Under the pieces are notes generated by a model, which made no database searches, had not been told where the DNA came from, and saw only the letters and a program-made list of their open reading frames with translations. From Halomicrobium urmianum (GTDB lineage: Archaea > Halobacteriota > Halobacteria > Halobacteriales > Haloarculaceae), in assembly GCF_020217425.1 (NCBI RefSeq), contig NZ_CP084090.1, positions 620,001-684,000 of the forward strand: a DNA stretch of 64,000 nt, given 5' to 3'. The position numbers and the translations under genes are program-made. Each line of letters opens with the position of its first letter. Position 1 is the first letter of the stretch. Shown piece after piece: positions 1-9,118 of the stretch.

Positions 1-28
1 TATACCGACCGGCGGGGTCGACTTCGGC

Positions 29-619
29 ATGACCAATCGCCGCAGCTACGCCGTCGGTGCGGTCGCCGGCGCGCTCGCGTTCGTGCTCGCGTACGTGCTG
101 GTGTACGCGCTGACCATCTCCGCGGTGCGGGACTCCCTGTTCACCGGCGTCGCGGAGGCGTTCGGCGACGAGGACGCCGCCTGGAAGGTGGTGGGGTGGC
201 TGTTCTTCAACGCCCAGTTCGTCACGACGACCATCACCGTCGACCTGCCGCTGGTCGGCGGCACCGACGCGGTGAACTTCATCGCGGAGAGCGACTCGCT
301 GTCGCCGGTCCTGTACCTGCTCCCGCCCGGCCTGCTGACGGTCGCGGGCCTGGCGACGGCGCGACTGGAGGGGGCCGCAGACGTCGGACGTGCACTCCGG
401 ATCGGCCCGTCGGTGGCGCTGGGCTACCTCCCGCTGGCCGTCCTCGGCGCGCTCCTGTTTGCGGTCACCGTCGGCGAAAACAGCGGCGGCTCGCCGACGC
501 TGGTGACGGCCGTCGGCCTCGCTGGCGTCGTCTACCCCCTCGTCTTCGGGACGCTCGGGGCCGCAATCGGAGCCGCGTCGAGCGGCGAGGAATCGCGGGC
601 GACGCCCCGGTCGTCGTAG
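29..619 (+). CDS. Haloarchaeal multi-pass membrane protein, unknown function
   Basis: The 196-aa product has an N-terminal hydrophobic segment (about residues 8-32) and three further ones (about 92-110, 126-147, 155-182), so four or five membrane spans. The tail is polar and serine-rich. No catalytic motif is visible. A TATA-like TATACC at the first bases of the window lies about 26 bases before the ATG, which would give a leaderless mRNA. Codon use and GC match the neighbours. Function not recognised. Confidence 0.7.
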   Translation: MTNRRSYAVGAVAGALAFVLAYVLVYALTISAVRDSLFTGVAEAFGDEDAAWKVVGWLFFNAQFVTTTITVDLPLVGGTDAVNFIAESDSLSPVLYLLPPGLLTVAGLATARLEGAADVGRALRIGPSVALGYLPLAVLGALLFAVTVGENSGGSPTLVTAVGLAGVVYPLVFGTLGAAIGAASSGEESRATPRSS

Positions 620-697
620 CCGACACACCGGCCCGGACGGCCCGTGCGTGGCATCCGCAGGCGAGCCAGTTTTGCTTCTGACAGTCCAACGTCAGGT

Positions 698-1837
698 ATG
701 GTCTCGACCTCGAACGTCCTCGGCGTCGGGAAGCGCGTGTTCAGCGACTTCTCGGAGAAGAACGTCACGTTCATGGCCGCGGGGCTGGCGTACTACGCCT
801 TCGTCTCGCTCGCGCCGGCGTTGCTACTGCTCGTTCTCGTGCTGACGACGCTCGGTGTGGGGCTCAAACAGCGGATCGTCCAGACGGTCCAGAACTACGT
901 GCCCGGCCCGGTGTCGAGCGTCGTCGCGCAGATCCTCCAGAGCGAGGCCTCGATCGCCGGCACGGGGATCATCGGGCTCGTCGTCATCCTCTGGGGCGCG
1001 CTCAAGATCTTCCGCGGGCTCGACACCGCGTTCTCGGAGATCTACGAGACCGAGTCGGACAACTCCTTTACCGACACGCTCCGGGACGGGCTCGTCGTGC
1101 TCCTGGCGATCCTCCTCGCGGTGGTGACCGTGGTCGGCGCCACGCTGATCTTCGGCATCTTCGCCGACACGATCCCCCTGCTCGGCCTGCTGACGCCCCT
1201 GATCCTCGTGGCCGGGCTCGCGCTCGCTTTCTACCCGATGTTCTACGTCTTCCCCGACGTCGACATGGAGCTGAAAGACCCTGTTCCCGGGGTGCTGTTC
1301 GCGGCCGTCGGCTGGGCGATCTTCCAGGGACTGTTCCAGGTGTACCTGTCGTTCAGCGATCCGGGATCGGGCGGCTTCGCGGGCGGCATCATCGTCGTCA
1401 TCACCTACCTCTACTTCTCCAGCCTCGTCTTCCTGCTCGGGGCCGTCCTCAACGCCGTGCTCGGCGGCCACTCCTCGGGCAAGCCCGGCGGAGTCGGCAG
1501 GGGTTCGGCCACTCACAGGACGGTCCGGAAGGAGTCGCTGGACCGGCGCGAGCTGGGCAACTACCTCGACGGGCTCCGGACAGATCTGCTGGGCTACGAC
1601 GGCGTCACGCCCTCGCCGACCCAGGGCGAGGAGGAACACGGTCCGCCCGAGGGCGACGTCCGGCTGGTCGAGCACGCCTCCGCCGACGGAGACGAGCGGT
1701 CGGTCACCCTCCAGTGGGAGGTCGCGGAGGACCGTCCCGAGGGGCCGGCAGCGGACGCTCGGAGCCCCGAGGACGCCGGCGCAACCCGACGCTCGGGCGA
1801 CTCCGGCAGGCCGCGGGGGGCGGGCGGCGACGACTGA
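698..1837 (+). CDS. YihY/BrkB-family inner membrane protein
   Basis: The 379-aa product starts with the family's typical region: an amphipathic start and then a hydrophobic span containing AAGLAYYAFVSLAPALLLL. About five more spans follow to residue ~275, then a hydrophilic Glu/Arg/Gly-rich tail of ~100 residues usual in haloarchaeal members. YihY/BrkB proteins are membrane proteins of uncertain function (the older name ribonuclease BN is wrong for them). The ATG at 698 is chosen because the family motif begins right after it; an upstream in-frame ATG at 644 would add residues of no family character. Confidence 0.85.
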   Translation: MVSTSNVLGVGKRVFSDFSEKNVTFMAAGLAYYAFVSLAPALLLLVLVLTTLGVGLKQRIVQTVQNYVPGPVSSVVAQILQSEASIAGTGIIGLVVILWGALKIFRGLDTAFSEIYETESDNSFTDTLRDGLVVLLAILLAVVTVVGATLIFGIFADTIPLLGLLTPLILVAGLALAFYPMFYVFPDVDMELKDPVPGVLFAAVGWAIFQGLFQVYLSFSDPGSGGFAGGIIVVITYLYFSSLVFLLGAVLNAVLGGHSSGKPGGVGRGSATHRTVRKESLDRRELGNYLDGLRTDLLGYDGVTPSPTQGEEEHGPPEGDVRLVEHASADGDERSVTLQWEVAEDRPEGPAADARSPEDAGATRRSGDSGRPRGAGGDD

Positions 1838-1930
1838 TCCCGGCCGAGCGACGGCGACTGCGTCCCGGAACACCGCGATCGGACCGACGGCTCCGACACG
1901 CTTTTGCCGCCGTCCCGCCACCCACCGGTG

Positions 1931-2638
1931 ATGACGCGCGGGCCGCGGGAGCAACTGGCAGAGAAGATGGCCGGCGAGATCGCGCTCAGCGACGACCCCG
2001 GCGAGACGCTCCGAAAGTGGCGGACGGACTTCGAGGTCGCCCAGACGGAACTGGCCGCGGAGCTGGACGTCTCGCCGTCGGTCGTCTCCGACTACGAGAG
2101 CGGGCGCCGGGACAACCCGGGGACGGACGTCGTCCGCCGCATCGTCGGGGCGCTGCTGGACGTCGACGAGCGCCGCGGCGGCGAGCACATCCGCCAGTAC
2201 GCCCGGGTACTCTCTTCGGGGTTCGATTCCGACGTCGTCCAGGACCTCCGGGAGTACCCCGCGAGGATCCCGCTCGAGCGGTACTATGACGCCATCGGGG
2301 GAACCGAGCTCGTGCGGGGCGAACACGACACCGTCGCCGGCCACACCGTGATCAACTCCATCGCCGTGATCACGCGCCTCTCCTCCGACGAGTTCTACCA
2401 ACTGTACGGGCAGTCGACCAACCGCGCGCTCGTGTTCACCGGGGTCACCCGCGGCGAGTCGCCGCTGGTCGCGCTCCGCGTGGTGACGCCGACGCCCAAC
2501 GCCGTCGTCCTCCACGGCATCGACGAGGCCGACCTCTGGGACCACGCGCCCGACCTGGCCCGCATCGAGGGGTTCTCGCTGGCCACGACGGACCTGAGCC
2601 TCGACGAGATGCTCGCCGGCCTGCGGAACCTGCCGTAG
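1931..2638 (+). CDS. XRE-like helix-turn-helix transcriptional regulator
   Basis: The 235-aa product has an HTH at about residues 30-70 (QTELAAELDVSPSVVSDYES), typical of XRE-type DNA-binding domains. It is followed by a C-terminal domain of ~130 residues seen in haloarchaeal HTH regulators, probably for ligand sensing or dimerisation. GTG(1928) and ATG(1931) are adjacent starts; ATG is chosen. The upstream TTG start at 1904 is unlikely. No operon partner: the YihY gene upstream and the small membrane gene downstream are separated by gaps. Its target is not visible. Confidence 0.8.
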   Translation: MTRGPREQLAEKMAGEIALSDDPGETLRKWRTDFEVAQTELAAELDVSPSVVSDYESGRRDNPGTDVVRRIVGALLDVDERRGGEHIRQYARVLSSGFDSDVVQDLREYPARIPLERYYDAIGGTELVRGEHDTVAGHTVINSIAVITRLSSDEFYQLYGQSTNRALVFTGVTRGESPLVALRVVTPTPNAVVLHGIDEADLWDHAPDLARIEGFSLATTDLSLDEMLAGLRNLP

Positions 2639-2744
2639 CGCCCCCAGGGCGGATCCAGCGCGCGATCCGACCGATATCAGCGCTTGAAACGCACACAACG
2701 CATAAATACGTCCGGACCGCCTACCACTCAACGAGGTGACCACC

Positions 2745-3086
2745 ATGTCAACGCACACACGCGTGCCGTCGCTGGCGCGGTGTTACCGGGTCGTCGCGCT
2801 CGTCGCGACGCTCGTCTGCGCCGGCGTCGGGCACGTGCTGGTCGGTCGCTGGAAGCGCGGCCTCGCGTGGTTCGCGCTGTACGTGGGCTCGCTAATGCTA
2901 CTGAGCAGCTACGCGCTCGTCGACGCCACCGTCGGCGAGCCCTTCCTCCTCGAGGCCCTGGAGCGGTCGCTGGCCCCGTCTGACGTGCTCTTCCCGCTGT
3001 CCGTCATCGTCCTCTGTCTGTTCGACCTCTACGCCGTCGGCCCGCTGCCACAGGCCGACCCGCGGACCAGCGAGACCGGCCAGTGA
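2745..3086 (+). CDS. Small haloarchaeal membrane protein, unknown function
   Basis: The 113-aa product has about three hydrophobic segments (residues ~12-32, 42-60, 82-102). The first carries the G(V)GHVLVGRWKRGLAWF pattern seen in small TM2-like membrane proteins. A TATA-like CATAAATA lies at about 2700-2707, giving a short leader or leaderless mRNA depending on whether GTG 2736 or ATG 2745 is used. No enzyme motif is visible. Confidence 0.65.
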   Translation: MSTHTRVPSLARCYRVVALVATLVCAGVGHVLVGRWKRGLAWFALYVGSLMLLSSYALVDATVGEPFLLEALERSLAPSDVLFPLSVIVLCLFDLYAVGPLPQADPRTSETGQ

Positions 3087-3210
3087 CGGCCGCCGGAGCT
3101 GCCGCCTTACGTCTTCGACTTCTACTCGGACCGAGTCGCGCGATAGTGGCGAAACTCGTCTGAAAAAACGTCGGTGAAGAGACGTTCGCTACGCTCGTGT
3201 GCGGCAGATC

Positions 3211-3399
3211 ACCGCACGTAGCGGCACTTTCGCTCGCCCATCCGGCCCGCTACCCACCTTTTTGCGCGAGTGGTTCGGTCACTCCGCTCCCGAACCACTC
3301 GCGCAAAAACGTGGGCGAAAAAGCCGAGCGGTCACTTCGTTCCCGCTCGGTACAGTAGCTTACCGCACGTAGCGGTACTTCCGCTCGCCCATCCGGCCC
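3211..3399. repeat. Duplicated 3' end of hmgB enclosing two stem-loops
   Basis: Bases 3211-3248 repeat the last 38 bases of hmgB (3362-3399) with two mismatches. The second copy covers the coding end YRYVR-stop. Between the copies are two perfect or near-perfect hairpins. The first is 3253-3315, with arms of about 26 bp and an 11-base loop TCACTCCGCTC. The second is 3324-3350, with 8-bp arms CCGAGCGG/CCGCTCGG and loop TCACTTCGTTC. The hairpins may act as a terminator for the minus-strand hmgB. The duplicate looks like the trace of an insertion or slippage event that copied the gene end. Confidence 0.85.
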
Positions 3400-4697
3400 C
3401 AGCCGTCGAAGACGAACTCGCCCTCGGGCGCGGTGAACTCCTCGACGTCGGTCTCGGTGTCGTGGTTGTGGACGTCGTGGACCTGCTCGTACTCCTCGAA
3501 GGAGATTTCGTAGCGGTCCTCGATCTGCTCGTCGACGTTCAGCGCCTCGATCTCTTCCTGCCAGCCGTCGGCGACGGTCTCGCTGTGGACCTCGGCCTGG
3601 GCGCCGGAACCGTAGGAGGCGACGAGTAGCTGCTCGCCGGCCATCTCGCGGCCGTCTTCGAGGGCCCGCTTGAGGCCGGCGACGCGGGCGACGTGGACGG
3701 AGCCGGTGTACCAGTTGCCGACCTCGCGGGCGATAGAGAGCGTGGGCTCGATCGAGTCGGCGTACCAGGCCTCGTAGCGCTCCGTCTCGGTGAGCTCGTC
3801 GGTGTACTCCTCCATCGCGTCGAAGTACTGTTCGCGGGTCTTGAACTCCTCCGGGCGGGGCTGGCGGCCGATCTCTTCGGCCAGCGCGAGCTCGACGTCG
3901 GTGTCGCGGACGATGTGGCGATAGCCCAGCGCGGCGGCCTTCCGGACCATCCCCGGGAAGGGGGTGTGGAACGGCACCATCGCGTAGTCGTCGGGGTGGA
4001 GGTCGCCCGCCGCGGCGGCGAAGTCGTCCAGCGCCTCGCGCATGCGGGCGAGGTAGACGTTGACCGATCGCTTGCCGTCGACGGAGGGGAACTGCTGGTT
4101 GGGCTTGAGGAAGTCGGTCTCGTCGGCGCTGCCGAAGCCCTGCTCGGCCGAGAACTCCACGAGGTCGGGGTCCTCGTCGACGAGCATGGCGACGGCGCCG
4201 GCGCCCTGCGTGGCCTCGCCGGGGTCGTCCCGGGCGTACAGCGCGGTGTCGGTGGCGATGACGAGCGCCGCGCGGCCGCGGTTACGGCCGGCGCGGATCC
4301 AGTTGAAGGCGTCGTCGAGGCTCTGGGTGCCGGCGATGCAGGCGAACTTCCGCTCGCCCTTGTTCGCGTGGTGGAAGTCCTCGTCGTAGACCTCCTCCAG
4401 ACAGCCCGCGACGTACGTCGAGACCGGCTTTGAGTTGTCGAAGGCGCTCTCGGTCGCGACGTCGATCCGGCCGACGTCGTCGGGGGTCAGCCCCTTGCGC
4501 TCCATCAGCCGGTGGGCCGCGTTGGCGGCCATCGTCACGATGTCCTCGTAGACGTCGGGGAACGAGGAGGCGTGCAGGCCGAGGCCCTTCGTGTACTTCC
4601 CGGGGTCCTCGCCCTGGGCGGGCGCGAACGTCTCCGCCAGGTCGAGCTTGAGCTTCCCGGTCCGTATCTCGATCGCGTCGATGCCGACTCCTGTCAT
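3360..4697 (-). CDS. hmgB: Hydroxymethylglutaryl-CoA synthase
   Basis: The 445-aa product condenses acetyl-CoA and acetoacetyl-CoA to HMG-CoA, the first committed step of the mevalonate route to archaeal isoprenoid lipids. It begins MTGVGIDAIEIRTG, the thiolase-fold start. It has the nucleophilic cysteine in KFACIAGTQSLDDAF and the downstream FHTPFPGMV histidine motif. Start at 4697: a TATA-like ATATAAG at 4719-4725 sits about 25 bases upstream, as for a leaderless mRNA, and longer upstream extensions lack family character. Its 3' end is duplicated downstream (3211-3248). Confidence 0.95.
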   Translation of the reverse strand: MTGVGIDAIEIRTGKLKLDLAETFAPAQGEDPGKYTKGLGLHASSFPDVYEDIVTMAANAAHRLMERKGLTPDDVGRIDVATESAFDNSKPVSTYVAGCLEEVYDEDFHHANKGERKFACIAGTQSLDDAFNWIRAGRNRGRAALVIATDTALYARDDPGEATQGAGAVAMLVDEDPDLVEFSAEQGFGSADETDFLKPNQQFPSVDGKRSVNVYLARMREALDDFAAAAGDLHPDDYAMVPFHTPFPGMVRKAAALGYRHIVRDTDVELALAEEIGRQPRPEEFKTREQYFDAMEEYTDELTETERYEAWYADSIEPTLSIAREVGNWYTGSVHVARVAGLKRALEDGREMAGEQLLVASYGSGAQAEVHSETVADGWQEEIEALNVDEQIEDRYEISFEEYEQVHDVHNHDTETDVEEFTAPEGEFVFDGWGRMGERKYRYVR

Positions 4698-4716
4698 GGG
4701 GGGGAAGACATGGTCG

Positions 4717-4728
4717 CGATATAAGTTC
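4717..4728 (-). promoter_or_regulatory. TATA box of hmgB
   Basis: On the minus strand the sequence reads CTTATATCGC, centred about 25 bases before the hmgB ATG. That spacing fits archaeal TATA boxes of leaderless transcripts. Confidence 0.55.
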
Positions 4729-4799
4729 CTGTCGACTAAAGGATCGACGATCGTCGAAATCACAGGTCGCGTCCGACCGCGGCGGTCGCGGCTACCGCG

Positions 4800-6827
4800 T
4801 CACTGCTCCCTGAAGTAGTAGGTCACGTCTCCGCGATTCTGGAACTCGAGCGTCACGGAGACGTCCCAGCTGTCGGTCGAAGCGACGCGCTCCAGGTCGG
4901 CGAAGTCGTACTGACTGAAGGTGTTGCCGGACGCGGTGCCAATTTGACCGACGAACACGGTCGCGCTAGCCCCGCCACCGGAGTCGGAGAGGACTCCGTT
5001 CTGGTCGAGAGCGATACTGCTTCCGTCCGCAGCGAGCGCACTGGCCGACGGATTGCCGCTTTCGTCCCTGTAGCCGTTCGAATCGCCGCCGGAGATCTCG
5101 ATCTCGCGCGCGTCGCCGTTGTAGATCTCTCCGCCGACGCCGTTTCGGGTCGTCACGGCGACGCTCTCGACGCGTGCGAACTGGGAGTCGACGTTCGTGA
5201 TATCGAACTGTATTGCGCTGTCGCTCTCAGTAGTCGCGAGTCCATCCTCGTATCGGATTCCGTTCTGGTCGGTCGGCAGTGACGACGAACTGGTGGAGAC
5301 GTTCGTCACCTCGATAGTAATCACGTCGCCATCTTCGTTCGCGGACGCGAGCACGTCGACGGTCCCGTTCTCGCGGGCCGCGAGCGTCGTCCCGGCCGCG
5401 CCGTCGCTTCCGGTCGTGTTCGAGGCCGGCGCGACAGTCCCGACTGTGGCGTTGTCGACCGCGTACTCGACGCCGACGCCCTCGAACCTCGGATCGAGCG
5501 CGGCCACGAGCGCGAGGTCGTCGCTGTCGCTGGCGCCCACGTCCCAGACGCAGGACTCGGCCGAGCAGTCCGACAGGGCGACGCCGCCGTTCCCGTCGGT
5601 TCCGCCGGGGTCGCGCCAGCCGAGCGCGTAGGAGCCGCTGTCGCCCGTCCCGGACGACTCCGTCACCGTCACCTCGACGGTCGCGTTCTCGCCGGTCCCG
5701 CCGTCGAACCCGCTCCCGACGCGGCCGAGGCTGACGTTGACCCGGTAGGTGCCCGGGTCGACCCCGCCGGCGTCGTACTCGAAGATGACCCGACCGTCCC
5801 CACCGGTCGTCGCCGTCGACGGCGAGAGCGAACCGGTGCCCACGCTTCCGTTCACCGTCGTTCCCTGCACGGGGTTGCCGTAGTCGTCGCGGACCGCGAC
5901 GGCGACGTCGACCGTCTCGTCCTTCCGGACGGTCGCCCCGCGGGTCCGGTCGACGAGGTACGTCGCGTTCTCGCCCGTCGCGCTCGCCCCGACGCCCACC
6001 TTGGTCAACTGGAGCCGGTACGTGACGCCCCGCTCCAGCACGACCTCGACGAGTCGGTAGGGGTCAGGCGCCGCGTCGGGGCGCTCGCGCACGTCCGCGA
6101 CGCGTGCCTGCCCGGCCAGTCGCTGCTCCCACGCGGCCGCGGGCAGTCGGGTGGCGAACGCGACCGTGATCGGGTCGCCGTCGTCGGTGACGGTGACGGT
6201 CCGCTGCGAGGCGCTGATCGGGCGCACGTCGACCGACGCCGTCCCCGACGACGTTCGCGAGAGCGAGCCGTCGAGTGCGACCAGCGAGACGGTCTCTCCC
6301 TCGACTATCGTCTGGTTGGCCAGGCCGATCCGCGCGTCGTCGTAGTCGTTGTACAGCACCGTCTGCTCGTAGACGGTCAGCGGGGCGTCCCGGTAGACGT
6401 TGTAGCCGGGGTCGTAGACGATGCCGCCCGTCGGGTAGACGCGCGCCGTACCGTTCCAGACGTCGCCCGCCTCGCCGTCGGCGACCGCGTTCCTGACCGA
6501 GACGGTGACCCGGTCGTCGCCAGTCCCCGCGGTCCGGAGCGTGCCGGCGGACGGCGGCGGGTTCACGGCGACGGCGCGGCTCGGGTAGCGCGTCCCGAGG
6601 TCGACGGCGGTCGATCTGTGGCTCCCGCCGCCGACCGCCGACACCACGGCGTTGCGGAGTTCCTGCAGCTGCCCCTGCACGCGCTCGCTGTGGGTAACCT
6701 CGACCGCCCGGTTCTGGTCCGGGACGACGACGGCCTGGTAGGAGGAGAACGACAGCACCAGAACGGCGAACAGGAGGACGGCACCGATCTGGACCGACTG
6801 GGCGCGCTCGTCGTCCCGCAATTGCAT
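4800..6827 (-). CDS. Large surface protein with pilin-like N-terminus and Ig/Big-like repeats
   Basis: The 675-aa product starts MQLRDDERAQSVQIGAVLLF, a short charged stretch followed by one hydrophobic helix (residues ~12-35). This resembles the anchored N-terminus of archaeal pilin-like proteins. The rest is extracellular in character: beta-strand-rich, acidic, with many NxT/NxS sequons, and two stretches (about residues 285-390 and 430-510) with the DDYGNPVQGTTVNGSV type of invasin/Big-1 domains. It is monocistronic on the minus strand. It may be an adhesin or envelope component; the exact role is unknown. Confidence 0.75.
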   Translation of the reverse strand: MQLRDDERAQSVQIGAVLLFAVLVLSFSSYQAVVVPDQNRAVEVTHSERVQGQLQELRNAVVSAVGGGSHRSTAVDLGTRYPSRAVAVNPPPSAGTLRTAGTGDDRVTVSVRNAVADGEAGDVWNGTARVYPTGGIVYDPGYNVYRDAPLTVYEQTVLYNDYDDARIGLANQTIVEGETVSLVALDGSLSRTSSGTASVDVRPISASQRTVTVTDDGDPITVAFATRLPAAAWEQRLAGQARVADVRERPDAAPDPYRLVEVVLERGVTYRLQLTKVGVGASATGENATYLVDRTRGATVRKDETVDVAVAVRDDYGNPVQGTTVNGSVGTGSLSPSTATTGGDGRVIFEYDAGGVDPGTYRVNVSLGRVGSGFDGGTGENATVEVTVTESSGTGDSGSYALGWRDPGGTDGNGGVALSDCSAESCVWDVGASDSDDLALVAALDPRFEGVGVEYAVDNATVGTVAPASNTTGSDGAAGTTLAARENGTVDVLASANEDGDVITIEVTNVSTSSSSLPTDQNGIRYEDGLATTESDSAIQFDITNVDSQFARVESVAVTTRNGVGGEIYNGDAREIEISGGDSNGYRDESGNPSASALAADGSSIALDQNGVLSDSGGGASATVFVGQIGTASGNTFSQYDFADLERVASTDSWDVSVTLEFQNRGDVTYYFREQ

Positions 6828-7010
6828 CGGTCGCGGTTGCCGCTACGCCCTCAAAAAGCTACCCGTCGTACTGATCGTTTCGATAATCGGGAGTCGCGTC
6901 GGTGGATCCAGCTGTCAGAGCGGGACCGCGACGGTCAGCACCGCCGTCGATGCGACACCGCGTCGCGCGACGGCCGGTCCCGCCGACGCGGGGCTGGACC
7001 CCGGCCGGGG

Positions 7011-7601
7011 CTACTCGGACTCCTCGTCCTCTTCCTCGACGACCTCGGGGTCGCTCATCGCGGTCTGGAGGCTGTCGAGCCCGTTGACCCACTCCGAGAC
7101 GAGGCCGTACTCCAGCTCCGCCGCGGCGTCGACGTCGAGCTCCTCGCCGTCGATGATCAGCGTCCCGGCCTGGACGCAGTAGCCCAGCGCGGCGTCGAGG
7201 TCCTCCTCGGCCTCGGCGTCGGCCGCGGCCTCGACGTAGTCGGTGACGGTGCCCTCCGCCGCGGGACCCTCGGCGACGAACTCCTCGGCAGCGTAGAAGA
7301 CGCACACGAGGGAGGTCTGAACGCCGTCGATGAGCATCAGCTTCTCCTCGTCGTCTATCTCGACCTCCTCGAGGACGATCTGCCGGATGTCGTCGATCTC
7401 CTCGAGCGCGGTCTCCTCGTCCAGAGGACCCTCCTCGTAGTCGGTGATGATCTTCGCGATCGCGATGGCCGCGTCGTCCTGGAGATTCAGCAGGAGACGC
7501 GCCGAGTCCTCGTTCTCGGGGTCTACCTCCTCCTCTTCGATCCGTTCGAGCCAGTTCTGCCACCGTTCCTCGGTGTAGTATTCCCCCGGCGGAGTGCTCA
7601 T
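7011..7601 (-). CDS. DUF2150 family protein
   Basis: The 196-aa acidic, mostly helical protein begins with YYTEERWQNWLERIEEE and has the SARLLLNLQDDAAIAIAKI segment typical of DUF2150 in haloarchaea. No signal peptide, membrane span or catalytic motif is visible. The C-terminus is an acidic Glu/Asp tail. It stands alone on the minus strand. Biochemical function is not known. Confidence 0.8.
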   Translation of the reverse strand: MSTPPGEYYTEERWQNWLERIEEEEVDPENEDSARLLLNLQDDAAIAIAKIITDYEEGPLDEETALEEIDDIRQIVLEEVEIDDEEKLMLIDGVQTSLVCVFYAAEEFVAEGPAAEGTVTDYVEAAADAEAEEDLDAALGYCVQAGTLIIDGEELDVDAAAELEYGLVSEWVNGLDSLQTAMSDPEVVEEEDEESE

Positions 7602-7713
7602 ATCTCCTCGTAAGCATCACCGGGGTTATTACTTTCGACCAGTCTCCCCCGGGAAGGACGCCAGTCCGCTCGCGCCGCGGCCAGTGCCCGGCTCGCGCGG
7701 ACGTCAGGGTGGC

Positions 7714-7959
7714 TCACTCGCCGACGATCCGGCGGGCGCGCGGCAGGACGGTCCGGAGACCGAGCTGGTAGACGCCGGCGTACAGCGCCACCGCTCCGAC
7801 GAACAGGAACCAGACGGTCAGCGCGTCGACGCCGGACGCGAGGTGTACCAGCCCGGCCCGCTCCGCCAGGATCCCGACGGCGGTCAGGACGGTCATCGCG
7901 GCGATCTCTCCGAGGAGGACGACGCCCTCGCCCAGGGCGTCGGCAATCGTATCACGCAT
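7714..7959 (-). CDS. Small two-span membrane protein, haloarchaeal
   Basis: The 81-aa product begins MRDTIADALGEGVVLLGEI and has two hydrophobic helices (residues ~12-35 and 45-64), ending in a basic segment. The ATG at 7959 is preferred to an upstream in-frame start at 8061 because the extra region is Arg/Gly/Pro-rich and lies opposite the divergent gene at 8042. Function unknown. Confidence 0.65.
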   Translation of the reverse strand: MRDTIADALGEGVVLLGEIAAMTVLTAVGILAERAGLVHLASGVDALTVWFLFVGAVALYAGVYQLGLRTVLPRARRIVGE

Positions 7960-8041
7960 GTACCTCTCTCTCCTGCCGGGGTGCAAGGGCCTTTCGGGCG
8001 GACGGCCAGGCTTTTGTCTCCCGCGACCGCCTGTCCGCTCG

Positions 8042-8269
8042 ATGAGCCACACCAGGAACATCGACTATTCGACGACTGCCAAGCGTCTCGTCGCACTCGG
8101 AATCGGCCTGTTCCTGTTCGGCGCCCTCGGGAGCGCGGTCGGGCACGCCGCCTTCGGTTCCCTTCCGGCGTGGGAGGAGACGCTGCTGTTCGACGCCGAG
8201 GTGCTCGGCATCGTCGTCGGACTGGTCGGCGCGTTCGGCTTCGGGGTCATCCTGCCGCTGACGGAGTGA
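8042..8269 (+). CDS. Small two-span membrane protein, haloarchaeal
   Basis: The 75-aa product starts [19 protein letters not shown] and has two hydrophobic helices (about residues 14-36 and 50-72). It is divergent from the 7714-7959 gene across an 82-base gap holding CTTTTG/TATA-like sequence. Function unknown. Confidence 0.65.
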   Translation: MSHTRNIDYSTTAKRLVALGIGLFLFGALGSAVGHAAFGSLPAWEETLLFDAEVLGIVVGLVGAFGFGVILPLTE

Positions 8270-8378
8270 CGCCGGGGTCGTCTCGCCCGCTCTCGCCGCT
8301 GTTCGCGTCGCCCGCCGAAGCCGGCGGAGCCGTCCACGTTTGGACAATTCTTTAACGGGCCCCGGAGTAGCCACGCTC

Positions 8379-9029
8379 ATGGCAGCACCGCGCATCCTGA
8401 TTCTCGGTCCGCCGGGCGCAGGCAAAGGCACCCAGTCCAGCAACATCGCCGAGGAGTACGGCGTCGAACACGTCACGACGGGCGACGCGCTCCGGGCGAA
8501 CAAGGACATGGACATCTCCGACATGGACACGGAGTACGACACGCCCCGAGAGTACATGGAGGCGGGCGACCTCGTCCCCGATCAGGTCGTCAACGCCATC
8601 GTCGAGGAGGCCCTCTCGACGGCCGACGGGTTCGTCCTCGACGGCTATCCGCGGAACCGCGAACAGGCCGAGGAACTGGCGGACATGACCGACCTCGACG
8701 TCATCCTCTCGCTTTCGGTCGACCGCGAGGAGCTGGTCGACCGCCTGACCGGCCGCCGCGTCTGTGAGGACTGCGGCGCCAACTACCACGTCGAGTTCAA
8801 CCCGCCCGAGGAGGAGGGCGTCTGCGACGAGTGTGGCGGCCAGCTGATCCAGCGCGACGACGACAACGAGGAGTCCGTCCGCAACCGGCTGGACGTCTTC
8901 GACGAGAACACCCAGCCCGTGATCGACCACTACGCCGACCGCGATGCGTTCGTCGAGATCGACGGCGAGGGCACGCCGGCCGAGGTCTGGTCGGAGATCC
9001 AGAACGCCGTCGACGAGCGGACCGAGTAG
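8379..9029 (+). CDS. adk: Adenylate kinase
   Basis: The 216-aa enzyme catalyses ATP + AMP = 2 ADP in the cytoplasm. The P-loop [10 protein letters not shown] is at residues ~10-19, the AMP-binding region TTGDALR at ~36, the DGYPRN motif at ~88, and a zinc-type LID with CEDCG and CDECG at ~128-154. It is the first of a haloarchaeal gene group adk - DUF106 - cmk - cbf5. A TATA-like CTTTAAC about 27 bases upstream of the ATG predicts a leaderless mRNA and supports 8379 over the upstream TTG. Confidence 0.96.
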   Translation: MAAPRILILGPPGAGKGTQSSNIAEEYGVEHVTTGDALRANKDMDISDMDTEYDTPREYMEAGDLVPDQVVNAIVEEALSTADGFVLDGYPRNREQAEELADMTDLDVILSLSVDREELVDRLTGRRVCEDCGANYHVEFNPPEEEGVCDECGGQLIQRDDDNEESVRNRLDVFDENTQPVIDHYADRDAFVEIDGEGTPAEVWSEIQNAVDERTE

Positions 9030-9118
9030 CGATCCGCTGGGACGCTACGTCGACGTCGGTGGCGACGAGCGCGGACTAAAACGTTCATAACGCCGGGCCG
9101 CAGAACACAATACAATAC

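Noticed and set aside
824-2758. Long minus-strand ORF (644 codons) over the YihY and HTH genes
   Set aside because: It lies antisense to two well-supported genes, is made of Arg/Val/Glu/Gly from GC-rich antisense codons and has no domain.
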